Shown here: piece after piece, positions 9,000-18,474 of the stretch | How the letters are laid out: each line of letters begins with the position of its first letter | Numbering within the stretch: position 1 is the first letter of the stretch | Origin: Hyphomicrobium nitrativorans NL23 | Lineage (GTDB): Bacteria > Pseudomonadota > Alphaproteobacteria > Rhizobiales > Hyphomicrobiaceae | Direction of reading: 5' to 3' | NCBI RefSeq assembly: GCF_000503895.1 | Contig: NC_022997.1 | Location: 3,537,821-3,601,820 of the forward strand | DNA: 64,000 nucleotides | Notes under the pieces: model-generated | The model's database searches: none | Seen by the model: the letters and a program-made list of their open reading frames with translations, nothing else | What the model was told of the DNA's origin: nothing | Translations under genes and position numbers: made by a program

Positions 9000-10397
9000 A
9001 TGGAACTCGACGCAACAATGCTGGCCCGTATCCAGTTCGCGTTCACGGTCTCGTTTCACATCATCTTTCCCAGTTTCACCATCGGGCTCGCGGCCTTCAT
9101 CGCGACACTGCTCGTGCGCTGGCGCATCACGGGGCAAGACCATCTGCACCGGCTCGCCCGCTTCTGGACGAAGATTTTCGCCGTCAGCTTCGCGATGGGC
9201 GTGGTGTCGGGCATCGTGCTCTCGTACGAACTCGGCACCAACTGGAGCCGCTTCTCGCACGTCGTCGGCAACGTGATGGGACCGCTGCTCGGCTACGAAG
9301 TGCTGACCGCATTTTTTCTCGAAGCCTCGTTCCTCGGCATCATGCTGTTCGGCTGGAACCGGGTCTCGCCCAACTTGCACGTGGCCTCGGCGGTGCTGGT
9401 CGCCATCGGCACGTCGCTCTCCGCGTTCTGGATTTTGGCGGCCAACAGCTGGATGCACACCCCCACGGGGCACGAGGTGCGCGACGGCATCGCCTACCCG
9501 GTGGACTGGCTCGCGATCATCTTCAATCCGAGCTTTCCCTACCGCTTCTCGCACATGTTCACGGCCGCGTTCCTTACGACATCGATCGTGGTGGCTGCGG
9601 TAGGCGCGCGCTATCTCCTGACCAATCGATTCAACGAAGAAGCGCGGACCATGCTTCGGATGGGCATCGGCATGGTGGCGCTGCTGGCCCCGCTCCAACT
9701 CGTCATCGGCGACCTGCATGGCCTCAACACGGCGGAGCATCAGCCGGCCAAGGTGGCCGCCATGGAAGCGCACTGGGACAGCAGCAAACCGGCGCCGCTG
9801 GTGCTGTTCGCGCTGCCCTCCGACAAGGACGAGACCAACCATTACGAGATCTCGATCCCGAACGTCGCGAGCTACATCATCACGCACGACTGGGAAGGCC
9901 GGTTCCCCGGCCTCAAGGATTTTGCGGTGGAGGACCGGCCTCCGGTTGCGCCCGTGTTCTTCGCGTTCCGCGTGATGGTCGGGCTCGGGATGCTGATGAT
10001 CGCGGGCGGGCTGTTCGGCGCGTACCTCTGGTGGCGCGGGCGCCTGTTCGAGGCGGGATGGTTCCTCAAGGCGGTTTCCATTTCGTGGCCCGCAGGCTTC
10101 GTCGCTATCCTCGCAGGCTGGTGGGTCACGGAAACGGGGCGTCAGCCGTGGATCGCGCACGGCATCCTGCGCACCAAAGATGCGGCCTCGCCCGTGGCGG
10201 CGGGCGCGGTGCTGACCACGCTCATCCTGTTTGTGATCGTCTACTCCGTCGTGTTTTCGATGGGCATCTACTACATCAACCGGCTCATCGAGAAGGGCCC
10301 GACGGGCGCGGCGGTCAAGCCATCGGGCGGTGTGCCGTCGCGGCCGCTGTCGGCAGCCGAGGAAGCCACCCACGAAGCCATCGAAGGGACGAGGTGA
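9000..10397 (+). CDS. cydA: Cytochrome bd-type (CIO) ubiquinol oxidase subunit I
   Basis: Subunit I oxidises quinol and carries the b and d haems of the bd-type terminal oxidase in the inner membrane. The 465-residue protein has the conserved N-terminal LARIQFAFTVSFHIIFPSF (haem ligand His20), RFWTKIFAVSFAMGVVSGI and the GRQPWIAHG block. The periplasmic Q-loop is short, as in the cyanide-insensitive oxidase subgroup (CioA). The start chosen is the ATG at 9000, with an AAGGG-type ribosome site; the frame extends upstream to 8475 but that part has no family similarity. cydB follows after three bases. Confidence 0.96.
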   Translation: MELDATMLARIQFAFTVSFHIIFPSFTIGLAAFIATLLVRWRITGQDHLHRLARFWTKIFAVSFAMGVVSGIVLSYELGTNWSRFSHVVGNVMGPLLGYEVLTAFFLEASFLGIMLFGWNRVSPNLHVASAVLVAIGTSLSAFWILAANSWMHTPTGHEVRDGIAYPVDWLAIIFNPSFPYRFSHMFTAAFLTTSIVVAAVGARYLLTNRFNEEARTMLRMGIGMVALLAPLQLVIGDLHGLNTAEHQPAKVAAMEAHWDSSKPAPLVLFALPSDKDETNHYEISIPNVASYIITHDWEGRFPGLKDFAVEDRPPVAPVFFAFRVMVGLGMLMIAGGLFGAYLWWRGRLFEAGWFLKAVSISWPAGFVAILAGWWVTETGRQPWIAHGILRTKDAASPVAAGAVLTTLILFVIVYSVVFSMGIYYINRLIEKGPTGAAVKPSGGVPSRPLSAAEEATHEAIEGTR

Positions 10398-10400
10398 GCC

Positions 10401-11414
10401 ATGGAAGACACATCCTATTGGCTGCCCGTGATCTGGTTTCTCATTCTCGGCGTCGCCGTCGCGCTTTATGTGGTGCTCGACGGCTTCGATCTCGGGATCG
10501 GAATCCTGTTTCCCGCAAATCCGGCGGAAGCCGACCGCGACCAGATGATGAACTCGGTCGCTCCGTTCTGGGACGGTAACGAAACGTGGCTCGTGCTCGG
10601 CGGCGGCGGTCTCTTCGTCGCCTTCCCGATGGCCTACGCCATCATCATGCCCGCAATCTATCTGCCGGTCCTGATCATGCTGCTGGCGCTCGTGTTCCGC
10701 GGCGTCGCTTTCGAATTCCGCTGGGTCGCCAAACCTCGTCATCAGATGTGGGATCTCTCGTTCGCGGGCGGCTCGATCGTTGCCGCGTTCATGCAAGGCG
10801 TCATCCTCGGCGCGCTTTTGCAGGGCCCGCAGGTCCAGGGCGACGCTTACGCGGGCGGCACCTTCGATTGGCTGACGCCCTTCTCTCTCTTGACGGGCGT
10901 CGGCGTGGTTGCGGGGTATGCGCTGATCGGCGCGACGTGGCTCGTGATGAAGACGGACGGCGAAGTGCAGGCCCGCGCGCGGGTTCACGCACAGCTTTTG
11001 CTGCCGGTGGTTCTCATCGCCCTTGCTGTCGTGAGCTTGTGGACGCCGATCGCCATCCCGCGCATTTTCGAGCGCTGGTTCACGCTGCCGAACTTCTTGG
11101 TGCTGGCCCCGATCCCGCTGCTGACCGCGTTCGCCGCGTGGTCATGCTGGTCGGGACTGCACAAAGGCGACGATAAGCGGCCGTTCGTCTCCACGATCGG
11201 GCTTTTCCTGCTCGGCTTCTTCGGCCTTGGCGTCTCGAACGTGCCGTTCATCGTGCCGCCGTCTGTCGACATCTGGCAAGCCGCGGCGCATCCCTCGTCT
11301 CAGCTCTTCATGCTGGTTGGCGTCTTGATCCTGCTGCCCATCATTCTGGCCTATACCGTGTTCGTCTACTATACGTTCCGGGGAAAAGTCCGAGCCGGCG
11401 AGGGCTACCATTGA
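10401..11414 (+). CDS. cydB: Cytochrome bd-type ubiquinol oxidase subunit II
   Basis: Subunit II is the partner membrane subunit needed for haem insertion and stability of the oxidase. The 337-residue protein has about eight membrane segments and the conserved YVVLDGFDLGIGILFP and PFWDGNETWLVLGGGGLF blocks near the N-terminus. It follows cydA by three bases and overlaps the next gene by four, so all three are probably one operon. No cydCD or cydX-like gene was found nearby. Confidence 0.96.
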   Translation: MEDTSYWLPVIWFLILGVAVALYVVLDGFDLGIGILFPANPAEADRDQMMNSVAPFWDGNETWLVLGGGGLFVAFPMAYAIIMPAIYLPVLIMLLALVFRGVAFEFRWVAKPRHQMWDLSFAGGSIVAAFMQGVILGALLQGPQVQGDAYAGGTFDWLTPFSLLTGVGVVAGYALIGATWLVMKTDGEVQARARVHAQLLLPVVLIALAVVSLWTPIAIPRIFERWFTLPNFLVLAPIPLLTAFAAWSCWSGLHKGDDKRPFVSTIGLFLLGFFGLGVSNVPFIVPPSVDIWQAAAHPSSQLFMLVGVLILLPIILAYTVFVYYTFRGKVRAGEGYH

Positions 11415-12124
11415 TCCGCACCGTTGCAGCTTCCGTCCTTTCGTTATCGTTCGGCGTTGCCGGTCTGCCGACAGCCGCGCATACGCAGGCCAAAGTTGCC
11501 GTCGAGATCGAGGGCGGCAATATCGTGTTGACGAAAGACGGCAGCCGCACTCCGCTAACGGACCAAGCGCGCGATAGCGAAGCCGTGCTCTCGCCAGATG
11601 GGCAATGGGTCTATTTCACGCGAACGGCCGAGGCCGGCAAGCGCACGGACGACGACGAGTTTCCGGATTGCACGGCGCTTTCCACACCAGACGAGTTGAG
11701 GCGTATCCGGATCGACGGAGGCGACGATACGCTGCTCATGACGGGGCGACCCGGCACCGAGCCGACCGATGCCCTCTGCGGCTTTTTCGATAAACAGTTC
11801 TCGGCCGACGGCGGCACGCTCTACTTCCTCTCGCCCGCATGGACGACGTCAGCCGCGCTCCACGCCATGACACTCGAAAACACGTCGACCCGTTACATCA
11901 TCCCGGCCAATGCCTATGCCGTGCTCTCCTGGTGCACCTCGGAAAAGCTCGCAGGCGCCATCGTGGCCGAGCAGCATCGCTACTTCGAACTCGGCGGCAG
12001 CTTCGATTGGTACTGGCTGTTCGACGGCACGGGCAGCAAGGAGATCGGCCCCGTGGGCGAATTCGACAGCGTAGACGATCTCAAGACCTTCCTTAACGAG
12101 GGCGGCCACTGCACGGGATCTTGA
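11411..12124 (+). CDS. Secreted PD40/TolB-like beta-propeller protein
   Basis: A 237-residue protein with a Sec signal peptide (cleavage probably after AAHTQA) and two repeats of the type found in WD40-like PD40 propellers, SEAVLSPDGQWVYFTRT and DKQFSADGGTLYFLSP. It is short for a full propeller. The likely start is a TTG (11411-11413) overlapping the cydB TGA, so it is translationally coupled to the oxidase genes. Its role is not known; location in the periplasm next to the oxidase is inference. It contains several cysteines that might form disulfides. Confidence 0.7.
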   Translation: MIRTVAASVLSLSFGVAGLPTAAHTQAKVAVEIEGGNIVLTKDGSRTPLTDQARDSEAVLSPDGQWVYFTRTAEAGKRTDDDEFPDCTALSTPDELRRIRIDGGDDTLLMTGRPGTEPTDALCGFFDKQFSADGGTLYFLSPAWTTSAALHAMTLENTSTRYIIPANAYAVLSWCTSEKLAGAIVAEQHRYFELGGSFDWYWLFDGTGSKEIGPVGEFDSVDDLKTFLNEGGHCTGS

Positions 12125-12214
12125 GTGCCGCGTGGCCGGTTCGGAGCCCCGGCGCGGCGCTTTCACGCGGCGGGCCTCGCGCGCCTTCCGCCTCGTTGTG
12201 ATAGGTTCCGGCGC

Positions 12215-13630
12215 ATGACCATCAACAGCCCCATTCACGTCATCGGCGGCGGTCTTGCCGGATCCGAAGCCGCCTGGCAGATCGCCCATCAGGGCGTTCC
12301 CGTCATTCTCCATGAAATGCGCCCCGTTCGCACGACGGACGCGCACAAGACCGACGGGCTTGCCGAACTCGTCTGCTCGAACTCGTTTCGGTCTGACGAT
12401 TGGGAGACCAATGCCGTCGGGCTGCTGCACGAAGAAATGCGGCGCATGAATTCGCTCATCCTGGCGGCGGGCGACCGGCAAAAGCTTCCGGCGGGCGGCG
12501 CGCTCGCGGTGGACCGCGACGCGTTTTCGGCGGACGTGACGGCGCGGCTTTCCGAGCATCCGCTCGTGACCATTGTGCGGAGCGAGGTCGCCGGGCTGCC
12601 GCCTGCCGATTGGGACAACGTCGTCGTCGCGACGGGGCCGCTGACGTCACCTGCGCTGAGCGAGGCGGTCCGCGCGCGCACGGGCGAAGGCGAACTTGCA
12701 TTCTTCGATGCCATCGCGCCCGTCATCCATCTCGACAGCATCGACCAGACCATCGTCTGGCGGCAGTCGCGCTACGATAAGGCGGGCCCCGGCGGCACGG
12801 GTGCCGACTATCTCAACTGCCCGATGTCGAAGGACGAGTACGAGGCCTTCATCGATGCCATGCTCGCGGGCGAGAAGACCGTCTTCAAGGAGTGGGAAGC
12901 CTCCACGCCCTACTTCGACGGCTGTTTGCCCGTCGAAGTGATGGCGGAACGCGGACGCGACACGCTGCGTTTCGGGCCCATGAAACCCGTCGGGCTCACC
13001 GATCCACGCACAGGGCGGAGGCCCTATGCCGTCGTGCAGCTCCGGCAGGATAACGCGCACGGGACACTGTGGAACATGGTCGGGTTCCAGACCAAGCTGA
13101 AGCATGGCGAGCAGGTGCGCGTGTTCCGCATGATCCCGGGTTTGCAGGACGCCGACTTCGCCCGGCTTGGGGGACTTCACCGCAACACGTTCCTCAATTC
13201 TCCGAAGCTGCTCGACGGAGGGCTCAGGCTCAAGGCCGAGCCGCGTCTGCGGTTTGCGGGACAGATCACCGGCGTAGAAGGCTACGTGGAGAGCGCCGCC
13301 ATTGGACTGCTCGCCGGGCGGTTTGCAGCCGCCGACCGCACGGGGCGCGATGCCGGTCCGCCGCCCGCGACGACGGCGCTCGGCGCATTGCTTGCGCACA
13401 TCACCGGCGGCCATTTGCTCGACGGAAGCGACGGCGGATCTTCCTCATTCCAGCCGATGAACATCAACTACGGCCTGCTGCCGCCGCTGGACGAGGCGCC
13501 AACGACCGACGCCGACGGTCGGAAGCTCAAAGGGAAAGCCCGCGGCGCGGAAAAGAAGCGCCTCATGTCGCGGCGCGCGCTCGCCGATCTCGGGCAGTGG
13601 ATCGCGGCGCGGGAGCCCGCGGAGACATAG
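12215..13630 (+). CDS. trmFO: FADH2/folate-dependent tRNA uracil-54 C5-methyltransferase TrmFO
   Basis: TrmFO uses methylene-tetrahydrofolate and FAD to make ribothymidine at position 54 of tRNA. The 471-residue protein has the normal length, the FAD-binding [18 protein letters not shown] at the N-terminus, the [11 protein letters not shown] block with a conserved Cys, and the C-terminal [13 protein letters not shown] signature. The start is the ATG at 12215, which places the dinucleotide motif at the very N-terminus; the frame continues upstream to 12125 without similarity. Confidence 0.97.
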   Translation: MTINSPIHVIGGGLAGSEAAWQIAHQGVPVILHEMRPVRTTDAHKTDGLAELVCSNSFRSDDWETNAVGLLHEEMRRMNSLILAAGDRQKLPAGGALAVDRDAFSADVTARLSEHPLVTIVRSEVAGLPPADWDNVVVATGPLTSPALSEAVRARTGEGELAFFDAIAPVIHLDSIDQTIVWRQSRYDKAGPGGTGADYLNCPMSKDEYEAFIDAMLAGEKTVFKEWEASTPYFDGCLPVEVMAERGRDTLRFGPMKPVGLTDPRTGRRPYAVVQLRQDNAHGTLWNMVGFQTKLKHGEQVRVFRMIPGLQDADFARLGGLHRNTFLNSPKLLDGGLRLKAEPRLRFAGQITGVEGYVESAAIGLLAGRFAAADRTGRDAGPPPATTALGALLAHITGGHLLDGSDGGSSSFQPMNINYGLLPPLDEAPTTDADGRKLKGKARGAEKKRLMSRRALADLGQWIAAREPAET

Positions 13631-13656
13631 CGTGCTCCCCACGCTTGGCGTCGTGC

Positions 13657-13748
13657 CCCCTCACCCGGAAGCGGGCGCGTGCTTCTCTTCACCTCTCCCA
13701 TAGGGAGAGGTCGACGCGCCGGCGCGAGCCCGAGCGCCGGGTGAGGGG
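13657..13748. repeat. Nested intergenic palindrome (CCCTCACCC / GGGTGAGGG type)
   Basis: The outer arms are cccctcaccc (13657-13666) and gggtgagggg (13739-13748). Inside is a second perfect arm pair, cctctccc (13692-13699) and gggagagg (13703-13710), with a three-base loop. A shorter relative with the same two words lies at 49119-49156. Such elements are common between genes in GC-rich proteobacteria. It separates trmFO from the next gene and could act as a transcript end. Confidence 0.75.
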
Positions 13749-13769
13749 TTAGACGGTACGGAGTTTGGC

Positions 13770-14942
13770 ATGGGCGACGCCGAACAGATGATCGTGAAGG
13801 TGGCGGGGCGGATCGAGACGATTGCCGCCGATGCGTGGGACGCGTGCGCTAATCCCGAGACGCTCGCTTACAATCCGTTCGTTTCCCATGCCTTTCTTCA
13901 CGCGCTCGAACAGTCGGGATCTGTCGGCGACGGCACGGGGTGGCATCCTCAGCACCTCGTGCTCGAAGGGCCGAACGGCGCGATTGCAGGCGTCATGCCG
14001 CTCTATCTCAAGACCGACAGTCACGGCGAATACGTGTTCGATCACGCGTGGGCCGACGCACTGGAACGGGCGGGCGGGCATTACTATCCGAAGCTTCAGT
14101 GCTCCGTGCCGTTTACGCCTGTTCCAGGGCGGCGCATTCTCGTGCGGCCTGGGCAGGACGAAGCGCAGGTCGAGCACATCCTCGCCGCGGCGGCGGTCGC
14201 GGTTTCCGAACGGGTCGAGGCGTCGTCGGTGCACGTGACCTTTCTCACCGAGGGCGAGTGGCGCCGCCTCGGCGAGACGGGGTTTCTGCAGCGGACAGGA
14301 CAGCAGTTTCACTGGACGAACGCGGGCTACGCGACTTTCGACGATTTCCTCGCAACGCTCTCCTCACGCAAGCGCAAGGCCATCCGCAAAGAGCGCGCCG
14401 AAGCACAGGCGGGCGTCGAGATCGTGAGCGTCACGGGACACGACATCACAGACGCGCACTGGGATGCATTTTTCGATTTTTACATCGATACCGGCCTGAG
14501 GAAGTGGGGCCGACCCTATCTCAACCGCGAATTTTTCTCTTTCCTTGGCGCGGCGCTCGCCGACCGCTGCCTGCTCATGTTCGCAAGCGAGGGTGGAGAC
14601 CTCATCGCGGGCGCATTGCATCTCATCGGCGGCGACTGTCTCTACGGGCGCTATTGGGGCGAAACGCGGCATCACCCGTTCCTGCATTTCGAGCTTTGCT
14701 ATTATCGGGCCATCGACTATGCGATCGCGCACGGTCTGGCTCGCGCGGAAGCCGGTGCCCAGGGCGGACACAAGCTCGCGCGCGGCTACCTTCCCGAGAC
14801 GACCTATTCCCTGCACTGGATCGCGGATCCCAGGCTTGAAGCCGCGGTTGCGCGCTATCTCGCGGAGGAGCGGCGCGAGATCCAGACGGTCAAGGCCGTG
14901 CTGCGGGATCGCGGACCGTACAAGAAGGACGAGCCGGCGTAG
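13770..14942 (+). CDS. GNAT / FemAB-like family protein (DUF482)
   Basis: A 390-residue cytoplasmic protein of the DUF482 family, which has a GNAT-like fold related to FemAB aminoacyltransferases and is often annotated as peptidoglycan-related. Conserved parts are NPFVSHAFLHALEQSGSV, the basic SSRKRKAIRKERAEA stretch, and the C-terminal ARAEAGAQGGHKLARGY with ETTYSLHW. The acceptor and donor are not known. The ATG at 13770 has GGAG six bases upstream. It precedes a HIT-family gene on the same strand. Confidence 0.88.
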   Translation: MGDAEQMIVKVAGRIETIAADAWDACANPETLAYNPFVSHAFLHALEQSGSVGDGTGWHPQHLVLEGPNGAIAGVMPLYLKTDSHGEYVFDHAWADALERAGGHYYPKLQCSVPFTPVPGRRILVRPGQDEAQVEHILAAAAVAVSERVEASSVHVTFLTEGEWRRLGETGFLQRTGQQFHWTNAGYATFDDFLATLSSRKRKAIRKERAEAQAGVEIVSVTGHDITDAHWDAFFDFYIDTGLRKWGRPYLNREFFSFLGAALADRCLLMFASEGGDLIAGALHLIGGDCLYGRYWGETRHHPFLHFELCYYRAIDYAIAHGLARAEAGAQGGHKLARGYLPETTYSLHWIADPRLEAAVARYLAEERREIQTVKAVLRDRGPYKKDEPA

Positions 14943-15035
14943 GTGCACGCGCGGCCCTTGGCATTGGGGGCTTGCGGAGCGCGGTCGCGGGTGCTCTTAG
15001 AAAGGCGGTATCCAGGCAAGAGAGAGCGACACGCG

Positions 15036-15458
15036 ATGGCCTACGACAACGACAACATCTTCGCCAAGATCCTGCGCGGCGAGATCCCGTGTCACAAGGT
15101 GTTCGAGAACGACGACGTGATCGCGTTCATGGATGTCATGCCTCAGGGACCTGGGCATACGCTGGTGGTGCCCAAAGCCGCGTCGCGCAACCTGCTGGAT
15201 GCCGATCCTGCCGTGCTCGGAAAGCTGCTGCCCCTCGTACAGAAAATCGCGCTCGCGGTGAAGGAGGCATTCACGGCCGACGGCGTCAGTATCTTTCAAT
15301 ACAACGAAGCGGCGGGCGGGCAGAGCGTTTTCCACCTCCACATCCATGTGGTGCCGCGTCACGAGGGCGTGCCGCTCGGCCGGCATTCGGACACGATGGA
15401 AGACCAGGCCGTGCTCGCGGCCAACGCGGAGAAGGTGCGCGCCGCACTCGGCGCGTGA
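15036..15458 (+). CDS. HIT family nucleotide-binding hydrolase
   Basis: A 140-residue HIT-domain protein, probably an adenosine 5'-phosphoramidase-type hydrolase of the HINT branch. The catalytic histidine triad is HLHIHVVPR near residues 99-107, with the preceding YNEAAGGQSVFH block, and the N-terminus has the typical FAKILRGEIPCHKV. The start is the ATG at 15036, after AGAGAG; the longer frame from 14943 lacks support. It converges on the following minus-strand gene. Confidence 0.93.
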   Translation: MAYDNDNIFAKILRGEIPCHKVFENDDVIAFMDVMPQGPGHTLVVPKAASRNLLDADPAVLGKLLPLVQKIALAVKEAFTADGVSIFQYNEAAGGQSVFHLHIHVVPRHEGVPLGRHSDTMEDQAVLAANAEKVRAALGA

Positions 15459-15475
15459 CGGCCTGAAAGCGGTAT

Positions 15476-16018
15476 TCAGCGAACCGGCGACAGCTTGTCG
15501 TCGATGCTCTCGCGCAGGCGGATCGGGGGCGTCCAGTCTTCGACGGAGACGGCCGGCTCCGCAGGCTGGGGTACGAGCGCCGGAGCCGGTGCGGCGACCT
15601 TGGAGGCGACAGCGCCATAGCAACCGGCAACACACGCGACTTCGTCGAGCGGCACGGAGCGGCCGTCGCTCGTCGACGTTGGGACCATCATGCTTTCGCT
15701 CGTTTCCACCACGGGCGGGATTTCGGGACGAACGAACACGACTTGCGGCGCGCGGGTGTCGGCGCAGCCCGCTTCGCAGACAACGATCTCCTTGCCGGGA
15801 TACGAGGCCGAAAGCGCGTGTGGCTTTGGGAGTAAGGCTTTCTCGGCTTCGAGCACCGACCTGGCGCGGCGGGTGTAATAATCCACTTCCGACGATGCAG
15901 CGGGCGGCGCGGCTTTCTCGGCTTCCTCGACGGCACCGGCGCCGGCAGGAAGAATGGCGAGCGTCGCAAGGGCTGCCACAACCACGAACGGCGAACGCAC
16001 CAACCCAACGCTTCTCAT
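15476..16018 (-). CDS. Secreted protein of unknown function
   Basis: A 180-residue protein with a Sec signal peptide (FVVVAALATLAILPAGAGA) and four cysteines in two CxxxC pairs, VVCEAGCAD and VACVAGCYG, which could form disulfides in the periplasm. The rest is rich in Ala, Pro and Val and has no recognised domain. The ATG at 16016-16018 has a GGGATGAG sequence upstream; a Met 12 codons earlier is a weaker start. It converges on the HIT gene with only 17 bases between. Confidence 0.65.
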   Translation of the reverse strand: MRSVGLVRSPFVVVAALATLAILPAGAGAVEEAEKAAPPAASSEVDYYTRRARSVLEAEKALLPKPHALSASYPGKEIVVCEAGCADTRAPQVVFVRPEIPPVVETSESMMVPTSTSDGRSVPLDEVACVAGCYGAVASKVAAPAPALVPQPAEPAVSVEDWTPPIRLRESIDDKLSPVR

Positions 16019-16109
16019 GGTCTCATCCCGCTCTGAGATTGTCGTCCGGCGCAATTCGCGCCACGCCTTAGGACATTCTCAAAGCCGGGTTAACGAAATG
16101 CTGCCGGCC

Positions 16110-17570
16110 TCAGCGGCTCCCGGCGGGAAAGCGCCAGTATGCGCCGCGGTCGGTCGTGACCTCTTCCAGCCGCGGCGTGCGCAGCTTGGGCGGGCGAATT
16201 CCCCGCTCAATCAGAACCGCGATGTCGTCGAGCAACGCGTTGTTTTCGGCGTAGCCCGAATGGTTGAGCCCGAGGCTATCCATGCTGGCGGCGGTGACGT
16301 CGATGGTGTCGATGCCCGGCAGGACGAGCGGCCCCGTCACCGGCACGTCGCCCGCGCGCGGGATGCCGCCGTAGAAGTTCCGCGATACGATGAGCGCACG
16401 GTCGTTGCCGGCCGCGTAGAGCGTCACACCGCTTGCGAGGCCTTTGAGCTCGCGCGCGATGTTCTCGAAGTTGTCGCGGTCAACGTCGGGCGCTGCCAGG
16501 ATCACCTGGCTGATGCGCACGTCGTCCGGCTTGGAGCGGCGCAATTCGCGCAGAACCTGGAGCGTCGGCTGGTTGCCCATGCTGTGCGCGATGACGCTGA
16601 CCGACTTCGCGCCGGTCTTGTTGATGACCATCTCCATGAACTCGCGGAGATAGGGCTCGGCCTGGCCGGAACTTTCGCGGTCGTAGGTGTAGCTCGCGAT
16701 GCCGCCGCCGGAGGGCCAGCTATAGGCGAACGGTGCGCCGTCGAACTTCAGATCGTAGGCGATCTGCGCGGTGCGATAGATCGCGTAATCGAAGCTCGTG
16801 TTGTAGCCATGTACGAATATGAAGGCGTGGTCCTTGTAGCGCTTGGACGCGGCCAGCCGTTCGCGCACCACCGTCAGGAAATCCTCCTCCGAGAGCGTCT
16901 TCACCTCCTGCATGGTGAAGTGGCGGTTCGGGTCCTCCGCTTCCTCGTACAGCGTGATGTTGAAAACGCGGATCGCCCACGGCCGTTCGATCAACGGCTC
17001 GCGGTGCGCCTTCGGCACCGTGACGAGCGCGCGCCCGAGTTCGAGGCGGCGGCCGCGATCCGTGCCGTAATCGAGGCGGTCCTTTGTGGATCTCTCCGCG
17101 CGGTCGGTACCGTAGTAGACCGGAACCACGTCCCATTCGCCGACGGCGGCGCCTGCGACCTCGGGTGGCGGCGGAGGCGCGGCTTCGGCAGGAGGCTGGT
17201 ACTCGGCCGAAGACGGCGGGGGCGGCAGAGGTACGCGACCGGCAGGAGGCGGAGCCGCGCCTGCGCGCGGGGGCGGCGCCGGACGGAATGAAGGTGCGGG
17301 CTGTCCGCCGCCTTTCGGATCGAACCGCTGGCGCTGGTTATAGTCGGTCGCGGGCGGCGGCGACGGGACGGGCGCGGGTGCGGGCTCGGCGATCATGTCC
17401 GTATCGTCCATGCCCCCGCTATCGGGCGCGCCGGACACATCCGGCGGCGGCGAACCCGCCGTTGGCGGGTCCGGGGCTTCAGAGCGATTGGGCGCCTCGC
17501 CACACGACGCCAGGGCCAATGCCGCGAGACATACAGCCAGCAACCCAAATCTGCGCACAACTCCCTCCAC
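16110..17570 (-). CDS. Lipoprotein alpha/beta hydrolase (DUF900)
   Basis: A 486-residue predicted lipoprotein: lipobox ALASC puts the modified Cys at residue 23. A Pro-rich linker (about residues 30-140) leads to a DUF900 alpha/beta hydrolase domain. The nucleophile elbow is VIAHSMGNQ with Ser330, the oxyanion region is FIFVHGYNTSF, and AAPDVD probably carries the acid. The likely product is an esterase or lipase facing the periplasm or outer membrane; the substrate is unknown. The linker would hold the catalytic domain away from the membrane. Confidence 0.87.
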   Translation of the reverse strand: MEGVVRRFGLLAVCLAALALASCGEAPNRSEAPDPPTAGSPPPDVSGAPDSGGMDDTDMIAEPAPAPVPSPPPATDYNQRQRFDPKGGGQPAPSFRPAPPPRAGAAPPPAGRVPLPPPPSSAEYQPPAEAAPPPPPEVAGAAVGEWDVVPVYYGTDRAERSTKDRLDYGTDRGRRLELGRALVTVPKAHREPLIERPWAIRVFNITLYEEAEDPNRHFTMQEVKTLSEEDFLTVVRERLAASKRYKDHAFIFVHGYNTSFDYAIYRTAQIAYDLKFDGAPFAYSWPSGGGIASYTYDRESSGQAEPYLREFMEMVINKTGAKSVSVIAHSMGNQPTLQVLRELRRSKPDDVRISQVILAAPDVDRDNFENIARELKGLASGVTLYAAGNDRALIVSRNFYGGIPRAGDVPVTGPLVLPGIDTIDVTAASMDSLGLNHSGYAENNALLDDIAVLIERGIRPPKLRTPRLEEVTTDRGAYWRFPAGSR

Positions 17571-17752
17571 ACCCTGCTCATCGACGCCGCTATTGAAGGA
17601 TTGCCATCGCGTTCCCAGGTCTTTCGCGTGGTCACCATCGAGAGCTGGCGGAGCCTAGGCCCGAACGCACGACAGATCAACGAGATCGCGCGGGCGCGCG
17701 GCACCTCCCCTGCCCGCTTTTTGCACAGCTAATCTGAGCGGTCCTAAAACCA

Positions 17753-18424
17753 ATGCGGCAGAGAGACACCATCCTCTTGACGGGATTCGGTCCTTTTCCG
17801 GGCGTAGCGCAGAACGTGAGCGAACGCTTCGTTTCGAAGCTCGCGCACCTCGCCGCCCGCCGCTTCAGCGCGCACCGGGTGGTGGCGCGCGTCCTGCCAA
17901 CCGAGTGGGAGCGCGCGCCGCAACGGCTGGAAGCGCTCTACGAGCGGGAACGTCCGAAACTGGTGCTGCATTTCGGCGTGTCGGCGGACGCGAGTTCGTA
18001 TGTTCTCGAAGGTATCGCCCGCAACACGTGCAAGCCGGCAGAAGACGCGGCCGGGGCGTTGCCGCCCGCAGACGTCGTCATCCAGGGCGGCTCCGACACG
18101 CTCGACGCGAAGCTCCCGGCCGACGACATCGTCGAGCGTCTCCTCGCCCTTCGTGTGCCCATCGTCACATCCCACGATGCGGGCGGCTACCTCTGCAATG
18201 CGCTGCTTTACCGCTCGCTGTTCGTCGCCAACCAGCTTCGGGAACCGCCCGTCGTCGGCTTCTTCCATATTCCGCGCGTCATCCCGGCGGCGCAGGCCAA
18301 GCCCGGCAAGACGAACGAGTTGCGCTTCGACTGGGGCACCGCGCTCACCGGGGGGCTCGAAATCATCCGAACCTGCCTCGGCCGCCCCCCGCCCAGGCGT
18401 CACCCACGGGCGAAAGCGCGTTAA
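17753..18424 (+). CDS. pcp: Pyroglutamyl-peptidase I family (C15) protein
   Basis: The 223-residue protein resembles peptidase family C15, which removes N-terminal pyroglutamate from peptides in the cytoplasm. The N-terminal ILLTGFGPFPG is diagnostic. Candidate catalytic residues are Glu86 (in YVLEGIARN), Cys148 (in SHDAGGYLCNALLYRSL) and His172 (in GFFHIP). The tail is basic. It precedes the Tat-exported repeat protein gene by about 50 bases on the same strand. Confidence 0.9.
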   Translation: MRQRDTILLTGFGPFPGVAQNVSERFVSKLAHLAARRFSAHRVVARVLPTEWERAPQRLEALYERERPKLVLHFGVSADASSYVLEGIARNTCKPAEDAAGALPPADVVIQGGSDTLDAKLPADDIVERLLALRVPIVTSHDAGGYLCNALLYRSLFVANQLREPPVVGFFHIPRVIPAAQAKPGKTNELRFDWGTALTGGLEIIRTCLGRPPPRRHPRAKAR

Positions 18425-18474
18425 CGTCCTTTAACCGGCTCCGGTGCATGATCTCGCGTCTGGAGATCACCCTT

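Noticed and set aside
8589-10988. An 800-codon minus-strand open frame antisense to cydAB
   Set aside because: It is a shadow of cydA and cydB, rich in Arg, His and Glu with no family match; only its last 75 codons, which have their own ribosome site and terminator, were kept.
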